Position numbers and translations under genes: made by a program
Shown here: one piece after another, positions 50,101-60,821 of the stretch
Layout: every line of letters begins with the position of its first letter
Position numbering within the stretch: the stretch's first letter is position 1
Source: Acorus gramineus
Taxonomy: Eukaryota > Streptophyta > Magnoliopsida > Acorales > Acoraceae
Direction of reading: 5' to 3'
Length of the DNA stretch: 64,000 bases
Assembly (NCBI GenBank): GCA_030737835.1
Contig: CM060850.1
Coordinates: 13,172,249 to 13,236,248, forward strand
The notes under the pieces: model-generated
What the model saw: only the letters and a program-made list of their open reading frames with translations
What the model was told of the DNA's origin: nothing
Database searches by the model: none

Positions 50101-52771
50101 AATTCAATGTTGCTGTTGCTTCAGAAACCTGAAGGCACAGTTCTAGTTGAAGATTTGGTTTCTGCTAGTGATGATTCTTCATCTAGAGATGTAGTTTCCC
50201 CGGTGAACCTATCAACTCATTCATTAATGCAGCCTTTAACTTTGACCTCCATGGTTGATGAAATTTCATCATCTACTATGCAATTCTGGAAGTCTGATGA
50301 AATTGTTGATAATCCCTTAAATTTTGCTGGAATCGTGGACAAGTTCATGTGGGAGTGCCCAGATTCTTCGGAGAGACAAATTATGCCTGCTAAGAGGAAG
50401 GTGGCACCAGTGGAGAGCTTGAGCAAGCGTGCTAGAGATACTCCAGGTCCCGAAGGTAGTGTATCAAATGCATTTCCTCGAGGTTTGGGTGCATCAACTG
50501 CGTCTTCTGTTCCTACTCGAAGAGATGCATTTCGGCAGCGCAAACCCAATACAAGCAGGCCTCCTTCTATGCATGTTGATGACTATGTTGCCAGAGAGAG
50601 AAATTTTGAAGGGAGCAGTGCATCAAATATTGTAGGTTCTTCCCAGCGTGGAGGTTCAAGTGGGAGACCTCCCTCAATTCATGTGGATGAGTTCATGGCA
50701 AGACAAAGGGAGCGCCAGAATCCTGTATCTCCTACTGTGGGGGAGGTGCCAGTTAAGAATTCTTCCGTTGAAACTAGTAATGATCCTGATAGGACAGAAA
50801 AATCACAGCGCTTAACAGCCAATCTTGATGATGATCTTCATGGGATCGACATTGTTTTTGATGAAGAATCTGAATCCGATGATAAGCTTCCATTCCCTCA
50901 ACCAGATGATAATCTGCAGCCCGCACCAGTGATTGTTGGAGAAAGTTCACCGGGATCTGTTGTTGAAGAGACAGAAAGCGATGTTATTGGGAGTACTCAG
51001 ATGGCCTCTGAAGATGGAAGCTCTCATCATGGGTTCCCTTTAAGAAGGTCAGTATCCCGACAGGAAGTGTCAATGACGGGCCAAGAAAGCAGCATGTCTT
51101 CAAAGATGAAGAATTCAAGGGAAAATGGCGAGAAGCCATTATTTCACGAGCAATCTGATGAATCAAAGTATGCTGCTGCTCCACCCATTTCTTCCAATGG
51201 GTTGGATGCTTTTGCAACAACAAACCTACCTTCTTTTCCAACTCCGTTCTACAATATGTCCAATACTTCCTCATCCATACAACTTACGGGTGAGTCTAGG
51301 TTGCCGCCTCCACCATTTTATGCAAGGGGCAGCCCGCAAAAATCCATGAGTGACTCCCTACCTACAATTTCTCAGGGTTTCTATGAACAGAAGCCTCCAC
51401 TCGGCCAGCCACCTCTACCTCCTTTGCCCCCTCCGGTGTTATCGTCCATGCAATCTCAGCCTTCAGACTCGCCCATTCAAGGCCACCCATCTTTTGTATC
51501 ACCTTCCCTACCTGGTGGTTACCCGCCACAAGCATCCGATGTGAATGGTGGACATGGTGCTGTACCAGTGTTCTATCCATTCCCAGACTCTCTCAGTCAC
51601 CCATCTCAGTTGCAAATACAGTCTGAGCATGTTACCTCTGTTTCAGCTTCGCAACCCATGCAAGACCAGAATTTCACATGGCTTAACGTATCTACTGATG
51701 CCAACAGTTCAGGCGGTTCAGTTAGGCTTCAGCCACCTCTTCCACCAACTCCTCCTCCGTTCTCTGCTGCTTCTGTCACCCCTACATCATCAATGAGCAT
51801 TAGTTCTTTATTGTACAGACAAACACAAACTGGGGCACAGCTTCCATTAACTTCGACTTCTTTATCCTACTCAATGCCCACACTTACTCCATCATTAGTT
51901 CTCAATAGACCATCTTTATCTGGAAACATTTTCGGCTCACACTTACAGTTGCAGCAGCAGCAGCAACAGCAAATGACACAATCTCGCCCACCACCACAAC
52001 CACCACAGCCTCCTAGACCTCCTCAACCACCTCAGCTGCCGAGGCCGCCGTCTGTTCAACAACAGCAATCAGAACTTGGAGTACCTGTTCAGCTCCACCC
52101 AATGCATAGCCCACAACAGCTCCAGATGCCCCAGCTTGTTTACTATCAGCCACAGCAAGATCCTGGGATGGCACTGCAACCGCCGCTTATTGAGCATGCC
52201 CAACCCTCAGGTATTCACCAGTCGGTCGATAATTCCCATCAACAGCAACAAGATTCGGGAGCGGCGTTGCTCAAACAATACTTCTCGTCTCCTGAAGCCA
52301 TTCAGGTCAGCGTAATTAGAAAATGTTACACTCTTTGTCATTACTGCAGTCACTCTTGTAGTCCCAACACATTTAGAATTTTGTTCTGAAGTATATGCAT
52401 GTCTAGTGAAGTACATACTTGAATGAATTGAATATGTACTTTTTATATTTTTTCTAATAGAGTATGTGAGTATATACTTTAAAATAGATTTCATGCACTG
52501 AGTTAGGACTTTATATTTTTACCCATCCACACTTATGTTTACACTTTTATATCATGGCAGGCTTTATTGAGTGATCGGGAGAAGCTTTGTCAACTTCTCG
52601 AACAACACCCAAAATTAATGCAAATGCTACAGGTTCAACTCCTAATGCACTCCACTTTTTCTTTTTGTTAAATTGCCTTTTTTTCTCTTTAGTTTTCTTC
52701 ATTCTAACGATATCATTTCACATGATGATTTTGATTATTTTCAGGAGAAACTCGGCCAACCAGAGTTATAA
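27735..52771 (+). CDS. VIR: VIRILIZER (VIRMA homologue), m6A methyltransferase complex subunit
   Basis: Nuclear scaffold subunit of the mRNA N6-adenosine methyltransferase writer (with MTA, MTB, FIP37 and HAKAI). Exons: 27735-27809, 28049-28137, 31372-31495, 33144-33821, 33952-34320, 34404-34508, 34595-34777, 36603-36744, 36843-37024, 37117-37202, 37283-37331, 37915-37981, 38316-38797, 38888-38987, 41343-41476, 45287-45354, 45455-45671, 45913-46128, 46264-46419, 46506-46559, 46958-47172, 47265-47334, 48918-49234, 49824-50001, 50086-52305, 52561-52632, 52745-52771. Total 6,675 nt, 2,224 residues; all phases agree and introns are GT-AG. It opens SRPEPCVLFAQSFVH. Other conserved blocks: SGCEGFLGWWPRED, GSNRKDAPTRLLEWIDAGVVYH, RRDAFRQRKPNTSRPPS, and the final LCQLLEQHPKLMQMLQEKLG. 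The middle is a long helical-repeat-like region. Residues ~1600-2150 are low-complexity, rich in Pro, Ser and Gln, with a seven-Gln run. Exon 13 could alternatively start further 5', since its frame stays open back to 38216. Confidence 0.96.
28690..29290 (-). mobile_element. LINE 3' fragment in VIR intron 2 (antisense)
   Basis: The minus-strand frame around 29011-29290 reads HLFCKCHFAKELWTRLGE and NLKNLTSLGDM, typical of the zf-RVT tail of plant L1 elements. It ends at an A tract (plus-strand T run at 28710-28718) followed by AAAGGTGGGAATTCTACATT, a common L1 tail on the opposite strand. Confidence 0.65.
29520..30225 (+). mobile_element. LINE 3' fragment in VIR intron 2 (sense)
   Basis: Frame with KISLKVKFFLWLMFQGKFLT, KMHNTKWAPDEDPSCLMC and, after a stop, HIMIECPIAKLIWHHL: the zf-RVT domain with its CxxC...HxxxxC pattern broken by a stop. 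A 3' tail (CTCCCCTCTCTGTAAAGGATG, CACCAATTTTCAAAAAAG) closes it. The same tail recurs alone at about 45060-45150. Confidence 0.75.
30243..30900 (+). mobile_element. Second sense LINE fragment in VIR intron 2
   Basis: Directly after the previous tail lies another zf-RVT remnant: RFHVVGI, then FCNEEIEKVEHLMCDCIFAR and DLWEVGKNDEKGG. Interrupted by stops, with a T-rich trailing region. It sits 470-1100 bases upstream of VIR exon 3. Confidence 0.6.
30990..33143. other. Repeat-rich tail of VIR intron 2 and intron 3
   Basis: Besides exon 3 (31372-31495) this stretch holds minus-strand LINE-tail-like pieces (about 31010-31130 and 31550-31660), a (CA)n microsatellite (32076-32104), a T run at 32679-32689 and a G run at 32761-32774. 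No separate gene is supported. Confidence 0.55.
34778..36602. other. VIR intron 7 with MITE and LINE remnants
   Basis: Contains a Tourist-like copy (about 35150-35470; CAAATCAACTGTCATCACAC, TTATTCACATTTTATCCAAA), a minus-strand LINE-tail-like start (about 35926-36010), and a ~250-bp insert (about 36112-36365) between two ~95-bp direct repeats that both contain TTAAGCATTTGAAATAT-like and TCTGGAGGTTTAAAACCC-like blocks. Confidence 0.5.
39480..40640 (-). mobile_element. LINE remnants in VIR intron 14 (antisense)
   Basis: The minus-strand frame at 40340-40597 reads DTIKWIPSPEQGFSVKSFYN then KQIWDAKFV, the well-known segment just before the zf-RVT domain of plant L1 elements. The downstream tail runs to a T-rich stretch with TTATAAGACATGATATTTTT (39756). 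A separate short tail-like piece starts at about 39485 (TTTTTTATGAAAGGTGGTGT). Confidence 0.7.
41740..42515 (+). mobile_element. LINE fragment in VIR intron 15 (sense)
   Basis: Frame with RFWVVQDSLIFTFRE, ALVPLKIHCFMWLLMRKSLY and, in broken frames, ISSILRDWITMILAWI. It is followed by a 3' tail with TTAATAAGATGCTCCTAAAT and an A-rich end (42508-42530). Several stops and frame breaks; inactive. Confidence 0.7.
42890..43850 (-). mobile_element. LINE and other repeat remnants in VIR intron 15
   Basis: On the minus strand 43520-43700 shows zf-RVT-like pieces (FHVVTI, a Cys-poor version of the zinc motif, KETRDHF-like in another frame). The left boundary is a T run at 42900-42910. Embedded at 43215-43310 is a GC-rich island with GGGGGGCAACGCCCCCC, a 7-bp stem with a 3-base loop, and a C run of ~15 (43279-43293). 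The island looks foreign to both LINE and host intron, perhaps an LTR scrap. Confidence 0.5.
45040..45155 (+). mobile_element. Isolated LINE 3' tail in VIR intron 15
   Basis: Short segment with TCCCCCCTCTCTGAAAAGTAG, GGGGGACACCAATTTTCAAG and an A-rich end, matching the tail of the LINE at 29520-30225. It is a severely 5'-truncated insertion. Confidence 0.6.
47335..48917. other. VIR intron 22, nothing recognised
   Basis: 1.6-kb intron. An open frame at 47983-48249 and scattered GC-richer stretches at 48050-48560 do not match any protein I recognise. It may be an old transposon piece. Confidence 0.4.
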
Positions 52772-54180
52772 AAAGATAGAAGAGAAGATAAAAACTTTGA
52801 AAAAGTAGATTCACGCCAAATCGCAGCAAGAAATGAAGCTGTACAAGGTCCAGAGTGGTCTCTGGCATAGGTTAGTCAGGGTGTCCCTGTTAGTTTTTCA
52901 TCCCATGTTACACAAACCTGTTTATTTTGTATGAGGGTTTGTGTGACATTCAATTTTTTTGCAGCGGCATAAACTGTAGCATCTCTTCATGTACTATAAC
53001 TTATGTACAATAATCATTGGGTGCATTGTACATTATCTGAAATGGCTGTCTGTATTTATTTGGGTGAAATTAGAATACATAATCCAAAGCAGGTGGGCAT
53101 GTAAGTGATTCCCTTTACCCTTTTTCGCATTTCTTCATTACATAAATTTTGTGCATGCTAATATTGTTTTTGGCCAAATCATTTGAATAAAAAAACCCAA
53201 AATGAAAGACTGAACATGTATAAACCTCGTACACCAAGAATTACTTATGTACTGCATGGATTATTAGTCAATCTTGATGTAAAGATTATCATTCACACAG
53301 AGCGGGTGCGCGCACACACTTATGCAGTCATTTTCACATATGTTAACTTCTGATGTCAATTTTTTCTGGTAAAAGTGTGTATTTTATTAGAACAGTATAT
53401 AATGAAAGCAAAACTTCAAATCAAGAGTGCTGTTTGTAAAAATCATGGTAGGAATAACTAAGTGCAACTTTTTCAAGTAGAAAAATGATAGACACAATCA
53501 TGTTTATAGCCCTGCCTGTGGTTCATATATGCTTTATGACAAAATAAAATGCATCTCATTTTAAAAAAAGAGCTATGTTATACTAAGTCTTTTATACAAT
53601 CGCAAATGTGGTACTATACATCTCGTTAGCTCTCTTCACTCATTGTATTAAAGTAAAAATTTTCACATATTTTATAAATGATAGTTTTGCAGTTCTATAT
53701 ACAGTGCAATAACATAGTATATACTGTGCTATCATAGTGTTTAGAGGGGTTCTAATATAGTGTATGATGCAAAAATTTTTTTATCAATATATATTTTATT
53801 TCATTCAATTGGATGTACTTCATTGGAAAAGTGTGATCTTAGAAAAAAAAAAAAAAAAACCAGGGGGTGGACTGCAATTGGTGCTATACAGGGGGCTCAT
53901 TTTCCTAATAGAGGGGTCTAATAAGGTATATCAACTGTATTTTCGAATGTAAAAAAGACTTAAGAGTAACAAAACTCATTTTCCAAACAACGATAAAAAC
54001 CCCCCGCACCAAATTACGGAACGATAAATCCAGCCCACAATATAACCCGATCCGGCCCAACCCAAACCACCATCACCATCCACAAACAATCTTCAACGCT
54101 CGTCATCTCTCCCTCCACCACATAAAATCCCGCCATTTATTCACAGAAAACGAAGAAGAGAAGAAGAAGTAGAGGAAGCC
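52772..54180. other. VIR 3' region and ThrRS upstream region
   Basis: 52772 to ~53040 is probably the VIR 3' untranslated region, with a possible 94-bp intron (52871-52964; GTTAGT donor, TTTTTTTGCAG acceptor). 53560-53960 resembles the dispersed AT repeat and contains an A17 run. 53960-54180 becomes purine/pyrimidine-rich (AGAAGAGAAGAAGAAGTAG just before the ThrRS start) and likely holds the ThrRS promoter and leader; no TATA box is evident. Confidence 0.45.
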
Positions 54181-57100
54181 ATGAACGTCTACCAAAGAAT
54201 GGCTTCGGCTTCTCACTCTCTCTTCTTCTCCTCGCCGTCCAATCCGATCTCCACCTCCCAAACCCCACAACAGTCCCTCAAACCCCTCCTCCTCCTCCCT
54301 TTCTCCTGGCGGACTCCCTCCTTCCGTTCGATTAGGGTTTCCTCTTCATCGGAGGCGGCGGCTGTGGAGGCGACGCCACCGGAGTCTGTTAATGCTGTGG
54401 CGGCGCCGGAGACAGAGAAGGTGGTGCTCCCGACCAACGAGTCGTCCGAGTGGTTGCTGCGGATACGACACACTGTAAGATAGGGATATATATATATAAA
54501 GTTTTTTTTTTCTTCTATTTTTGAATTGGGTTTTGAGGATTTTGGATTGAATTGTGAGAGTGCGATTTGGGGACTGAAAAAAAATCTGATTTTTTCCCCT
54601 AAAGTTTGTGCGATCTTGAGTTTTGGATTCGGTGTGTATAGTTTTTATAATTGGTGTTGAAATGGGGTTGTACTAATAAATCATCTGTTTTAGACAAGAT
54701 GGGCTGCCATTTGTTTTTCATATGGGTGTTTTGTAGAGGAGTGGTTGACATCTTTATTTAGGTGGGTAATATAAAAGGTGTTTGGGCTATGAAAGGAACA
54801 ATAATGGGTGTGTTTCCGGATGACTTGATAACATTGCATTAATATGCCATAAAAAAAGACACGTAAAATTGATGTTTGAGTCATCATTGAGAAGGGCTGG
54901 TGAGAAAGATATTCTTTTTGAGAAAAACTGAGGGCACCCTACCCCAATTTTATTAAAGTGAACAGGGAAAGATATTTCTTGATACCTTTACTTACTATGT
55001 TTATGTAACTTTAATCTCGGCTTTTGCCTCTCTTTAATTAAAAGGTGATCGCCTACCATTACCATAAAAAAAAGAAGATATTTCTTGATAGTCTTTTCAG
55101 TTGTCTACGTGCAATCAAGACATTTTCGAAGAAGATGTTGCAGATTGGCAGCTCTTCTGATGAGATATTTGATAGATGAGACTGAAAAAGGAATATTTGA
55201 AGTGGTTGGTTTTGATAAAGAGAGGGAACCAAGGATGTAATGTGTTTGTTGGTGATCATCACAAGCACGCAATCGGTAGGGTGAAATATGATTATTTGAC
55301 ATATGTCCTAGGGTTGATTATGGTTGATCTTAGATTGGGACATTTATGTGGACCATGCATCTGTCTGAGTTTCACACAAAGATATACTTTACTTGGAATT
55401 ATGATTTAGAATCCTACTTATTGCATTAATCATAGAGTTTAGACAATCTTTTCTCTGAGGAATTGCACCGAAATCATAAAGGCGGTAAAGTGTTTCACAC
55501 TTTTGAAATTGTATTGCCTTTTGCAATAAGATTGTGGCAATTTATTCTTTTGATGTTATTTGATATGACAAAGAAAGATGTACTTTAACGGGTGAGATGA
55601 TTAATTTGCATTGGGCGATGTTTTTCCCATCCATAAATATCCATTGTACTTTCAGCCTGCAATCACACTATTGATTTCTTCATGTCTATTGACTGTCCGA
55701 CTTGATAACAAAGCTCTTTCTTGCTTACAGTGCGCACATGTAATGGCCATGGCTGTTCAGAAGCTCTTCCCAAATTCTAAAGTGACAATAGGTCCTTGGA
55801 TTGAACATGGTTTCTATTATGACTTTGATATGGAACCACTAACAGACAAAGATCTGAAGAGGATAAAAAAGGAGATGGTGAGTCGAACCTATATATATAT
55901 ATATAGCTTTTCAACTAAAAAAATGTTAAGACTTCATAATATATTGGAAAGATATTCATTAGCTTATTCTTTCAGGGTACGGAATTTATTTCTTGCATCA
56001 TCTGTAGGATCGTATCATTAGCAGAAATTTACCTTTGGTACGAGAGGAAGTTTCTAGAGATGAGGCACAAAGAAGGATAATGGCGATAAATGAGCCATAC
56101 AAATTGGAAATTCTGGATAGCATAAAAGATGAACCTATTACCATTTATCACATCGGTTAGTCCTATTATCCTCTATTACTGTTTATTTACTAATCTGATG
56201 CTTGGATTGCATTATTAACTTTCTTAATTCTTGTTCACAAGACCATGAACATGATGACGTTTATGCTAGTCTTTTTTTCCATACAGGAAATGAGTGGTGG
56301 GACCTTTGTGCTGGTCCACATGTTGAATCTACTGGGAAACTGAACAAGAAAGCTATTGAACTTGAATCGGTTGCTGGTGCTTACTGGAGAGGAGATGAAA
56401 GCAAGCCAATGCTACAGAGGATATATGGTACATCCTGGGAAAATGAAGAACAGTTAAAGGCTTACCTTCACTTTAAAGAGGAGGCAAAGCGTCGTGATCA
56501 TAGGCGCTTGGGCCAGGAACTTGATTTGTTCTCTATACAGGTAGCTGATACCATACGATGTGTTACAGATCACTTTTTTTTTTTTTTAATTCTTAGCCTT
56601 TGCTGGTCTTGCACGTGGATTTTTTTTCCCATTTGTTGCTGTTGTTTGGGGGGGGTAACAAATAATTGATGCGATCTTCTTAGTTGAAGTTTGCTACATG
56701 TGTATGTTTGTTCATTTTCTTCTATCTATTTTTTATATGTTGAACGAATTCCACTCATTGAGAGAGGAATTATACGTTGAACATGGAAATTGGTCCAAAT
56801 AATCTAGAAAAGCATTTTAAATGCTTAGGAAGTAATTATAGTACAGGTTGTGCATTGGGATCATGGAGTACAACAAATTTATTATTCGATTGCAAATTGA
56901 ACAGCGCAATACTGTTACTGAAATTGAAAAACCATAGTCTGACGTGTAAGATTAGTTGGAATTCAATGACAACATCTGCTCATGGAGATTTTGAAAATAC
57001 AGTAGTGGTGGGTACTACCTGTATAAGCAGAATCTGAAAATTCTTGATTTTTGGATGTTTTTTTTTTTTTTTTTTGATATCGGAGGGATCCCCCGTGGCT

Positions 57101-57247
57101 GACCTTACGGTCGAGCTAGGAAGGCTACCTCCGCCTGTTTGTCCCGGTCCCACGGAAAATTCTTTTGAATAATCGCCAACAAACAGGTGGGTAAGTCAAC
57201 GCCATTTTTTGGTTGATTTCATGTAGCAGAACATTCTACTATCAAGG

Positions 57248-57294
<47 letters not shown>

Positions 57295-59964
57295 TAAAAT
57301 AGAAACTTTTGTTGCTGTTGTCCAAAAATTCTTATTTGAAAATTGTGCAGGATGACGCTGGTGGAGGGCTAGTTTTCTGGCATCCTAAAGGTGCCATTGT
57401 CAGGCACATAATTGAAGATTCCTGGAAAAGAATGCATATGCATTATGGTTATGATCTTCTCTACACACCTCATGTAGCAAAGGCTGATCTCTGGAAGATC
57501 AGTGGTCACCTTGACTTCTACAAAGAAAACATGTATGATCAAATAAATATCGAGGATGAACTGTATCAACTTCGCCCCATGAACTGTCCCTATCACATTC
57601 TTGTGTACAAGCGAAAGCTGCACTCTTACAGAGATTTTCCAGTTAGAGTTGCAGAATTAGGAACAGTATATAGGTACGAGTTATCTGGAAGCTTGCATGG
57701 GCTGTTTCGTGTCAGAGGTTTCACCCAGGTATATTAATATCCTTCTGGTTTAAACTGGTTGGTATTTTATCAATTTGCATTTGCTTTCACTGCTTGGTTT
57801 TCTTCCCCTTGACATTTCACTGCTTAGTTTTCTCTCCCTTGAGATATTTTGTTTAATCGTACATCCTTCACATCCTAATTCACATTTTCAAACTTTCATT
57901 CTTATGCTTGACACTTCTACAAAATGTGATTAAATTGGATTAAATCCCTTAAAGAACATGATGTCTTTCATCTACCTTCCTTTTCTTCCTTTTTTTCAAC
58001 ATTCTGTATTTTCATTCAATGCTTACCATTGATAAAATTGGTGAACACCACCTTTCTTCAAGTAAAGTAAAATCCCATATAAAATCTTTCCCACATCCCT
58101 TGTCTTGTGCTGTGATTAAATTGATATAGTTTTATGTGTGGTTTACTTGCATAAATGGTCTGTGGATTTAGACATCTGTTTCTGGTCCACTTGTGAGATA
58201 CATGACAGTTATAAATGCTAACAGTAGCCGTTGCTGAAAAAAAAGAAGTATATTTTAATCTACTGTTTGTTTTTTTATATGTAGTGCACAGATTAAGATA
58301 AATTTTCTGTCCCCACTGAGACATTACCCTTTTTATCCAGGATGATGCGCATATATTCTGTTTGGAGGATCAAATTAAAGATGAAATCAGAGGTGTGCTT
58401 GATCTTACTGAAGAGATATTGCTGCAATTCGGTTTCACCAAGTATGAGGTTAATCTTTCTACAAGGCCTGAGAAATTTGTGGGTGGGGATGACATATGGG
58501 AAAAAGCAACAGCTGCCCTTCGAGATGCCTTAAATGACAAAGGTTGGGAATACCAGATTGATGAAGGTGGTGGCGCTTTTTATGGCCCAAAGATCGACCT
58601 CAAAATTGAGGATGCCCTTGGAAGGAAGTGGCAATGCTCCACAGTGCAGGCAATTTTTTTTTTCAACTCCAAATTCCCGTCTTTCTGCTAAAATTCAGTT
58701 AAATTTTAGTGACTGTCCATTTTATTGTTATATTAAACCCCAAATCATGTGCCCCATTCATCCATTTATCTCCTTTGAGTAGATGTGAAAATTTGCATAC
58801 AAAGTGGTAGTAGAATTATTTTTCTTGGGAGAGAAATCCTGGCAAATCATGTGTCTGGCTTCTAGATTTCCTGTGATGTATGAAAAATAATCAAGAGATT
58901 GGTTGGCTTTTGTGAAAGATCTTTTGCCCGATGATTTGATTACCATGTGGTGTTGGGTGTACAAGATGCAAATATATGGTTCAAAATGCAGCTATTTTTT
59001 TCTTGAATAACTTATGACTCTATATGTAAAAAGGACACTGTATTTTGTTCTTGGAGCCAAATTTAATCATTCACCTTTATAATGCATCTAATGCTGACAC
59101 GGTGTTCTTTTGTCCTTGTTACATCACAATTTGAATCCGTTAATCTTGTGTCTGGGATTCCTACATGTTGGATATGTAGATTTCTCATAATGTATTTGCC
59201 CGCCGTGAAAGCAGATCTAGTTCTGATTCCACTTCATTGTTGATTTGAACAGGTTGATTTTAATTTGCCACAGCGGTTTGATATTTCTTATGTGGATTCA
59301 AACTCAGAGAAGAAGCGCCCAATTATGATCCATAGGGCAGTCCTTGGGTCTTTGGAACGCTTTTTCGGAGTCCTTATAGAACACTATGCAGGGGATTTTC
59401 CACTCTGGATTTCACCTATACAAGCTCGCGTTCTACCTGTCACAGACACTCAGGTGTGTATTCAGTCTTCCAATTTTCCATTGATTTTTCAACAACTTGC
59501 ATTTTGTAGTTCAGTGTATTGCTTTAGCTTATGCGCAACTGTTAATGTTGACCAAAATAAGAAATGAGGTTATTATAAGTTCATGAGAGTTATCAATATG
59601 GCAATCAATTAAAAACCAATAATTTTCCTGCAGATAAGCTATTCCTTGAATAGCCCATTGTATAGTTAAAACATCTTGCTTTGTTTCCTGCACTGCATCT
59701 CAGATGAACTACTGCCGCGAAGTGGTTGCGAGACTGAAAGAAAATGACATCCGGGCTGAGCTTTGCCACGGAGAGCGTCTTCCAAAGCTCATAAGGAACG
59801 CCGAGAAACAGAAGGTGCCTCTAATGGCAGTCGTTGGACCAAAGGAGGCTGAGAGCAAGACGGTGACTATAAGGTCAAGGTTAAGTGGGGAGCTCGCAAC
59901 GATGGCCGTTGATGAATTCATCCGCCGAGTCAGGTTATCCATTGAGAGCAGAACCTCATTGTAG
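54181..59964 (+). CDS. EMB2761: Threonyl-tRNA synthetase, chloroplast/mitochondrial
   Basis: Charges tRNA-Thr with threonine in the organelles; class II synthetase. Exons: 54181-54474, 55731-55877, 56008-56155, 56287-56540, 57351-57728, 58341-58649, 59253-59453, 59704-59964; 1,992 nt, 663 residues, phases consistent. Residues 1 to ~55 are Ser/Pro-rich and acidic-poor, a transit peptide. Editing-domain residues: HTCAH (His97, His101) and CAGPH (Cys204, His208). Catalytic zinc ligands: Cys360 in RPMNCPYH, His411 in TQDDAHIF, His537 in IMIHRAV. Motif 2 is TVYRYE; motif 3 is GSLERFFGV. The last exons form the anticodon-binding domain. No N-terminal TGS domain is seen, as in the plant organellar type. 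A second Met at residue 7 could serve as an alternative start. Intron 6 (58650-59252) has a GC donor. Intron 4 has an (AT)n run and a retroposed insert. The symbol follows the Arabidopsis orthologue. Confidence 0.95.
57047..57154 (-). mobile_element. Retroposed poly(A) fragment in ThrRS intron 4
   Basis: On the minus strand a ~85-bp GC-rich segment beginning CGTGGGACCGGGACAAACAG and ending GGGGGATCCCTCCGATATC runs into a long A tract (plus-strand T run from about 57059 to 57075). GAAAATTCTT flanks it on both sides (57037-57046 and 57155-57164), a likely target duplication. Short size and poly(A) suggest a SINE or severely truncated LINE; no clear tRNA-like promoter boxes are seen. Confidence 0.55.
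57250..57290. repeat. (AT)n microsatellite
   Basis: An uninterrupted AT/TA run of about 41 bases in ThrRS intron 4, 60 bases before exon 5. Confidence 0.95.
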
Positions 59965-60821
59965 ACAAACTGTCACTGGTGACGTATTGATTGATCCTAT
60001 TTGAAAGGCTTGGTTGAAGCATCTCCTTTTCTAGGTACTTATTGATGCCAAATTTGCAACTTCATCACAAATGTATTCTTTTAACTTTTCTGTTATGAAT
60101 GCTCACCATTAGAAGTTATGGCTCTCTTTTATTCAGTTGTACCCTTTGCTTTCACTTTTTTTTTCTCTCTTGAAAATGCTGTTTCAGTTGTCACCTATGT
60201 TTATCACTTGTCACCTATGGATGATGACCTAGTTAATTGTCACTGTTTCAAATGTTGTGTTAATCGGAATTAAACCGTGCTAGGATAATATATTAATTAT
60301 AATTAACAAAGATCAAAAATAAAAAAAAATTAAAAGTATTTTCACAACTCTTAATATTATTATTTAAGCATTTATATGACACAATCTTAAAGTATATTTT
60401 GATAAATGAAAATTGATTTTTTTTTTTTTGTTTCGAGAACCGGACAATTCAAAGCATCCGGGTTGGATATTTTTCAAATTTTAAATTGATTCTTATTTAT
60501 TACTGAGATTTGGGGATAGTTTTATTGGAAGCTAACCAGTCGATGGTTTAAGAGATCAAACCAATTGGTCCATGGTGAGACACACCAATGATTCATATGA
60601 TTATAATCAATGTAAGCTAAGGGAGGAGAGGACAACTTCTTTCTGTGTAGGAATCACATGGAGTTGAATTATTTCATACAAGAGTACATGAGGGAAAAAT
60701 CATATAATGTGATCTTATTTATTTATTTTTATTGAATAACAAGGAATAACACTTTCACATAGTCCTATGTGACATTGAGTCACATTCTTTCCATTTGACA
60801 ACATTACACAAACAGTCAAAA
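59965..60821. other. Convergent intergenic region between ThrRS and pirin
   Basis: The 3' ends of ThrRS (+) and pirin (-) face each other across ~860 bp. The first ~200 bases are likely the ThrRS 3' untranslated region and the last ~100 the pirin 3' end. The middle is AT-rich with no gene. Confidence 0.5.
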
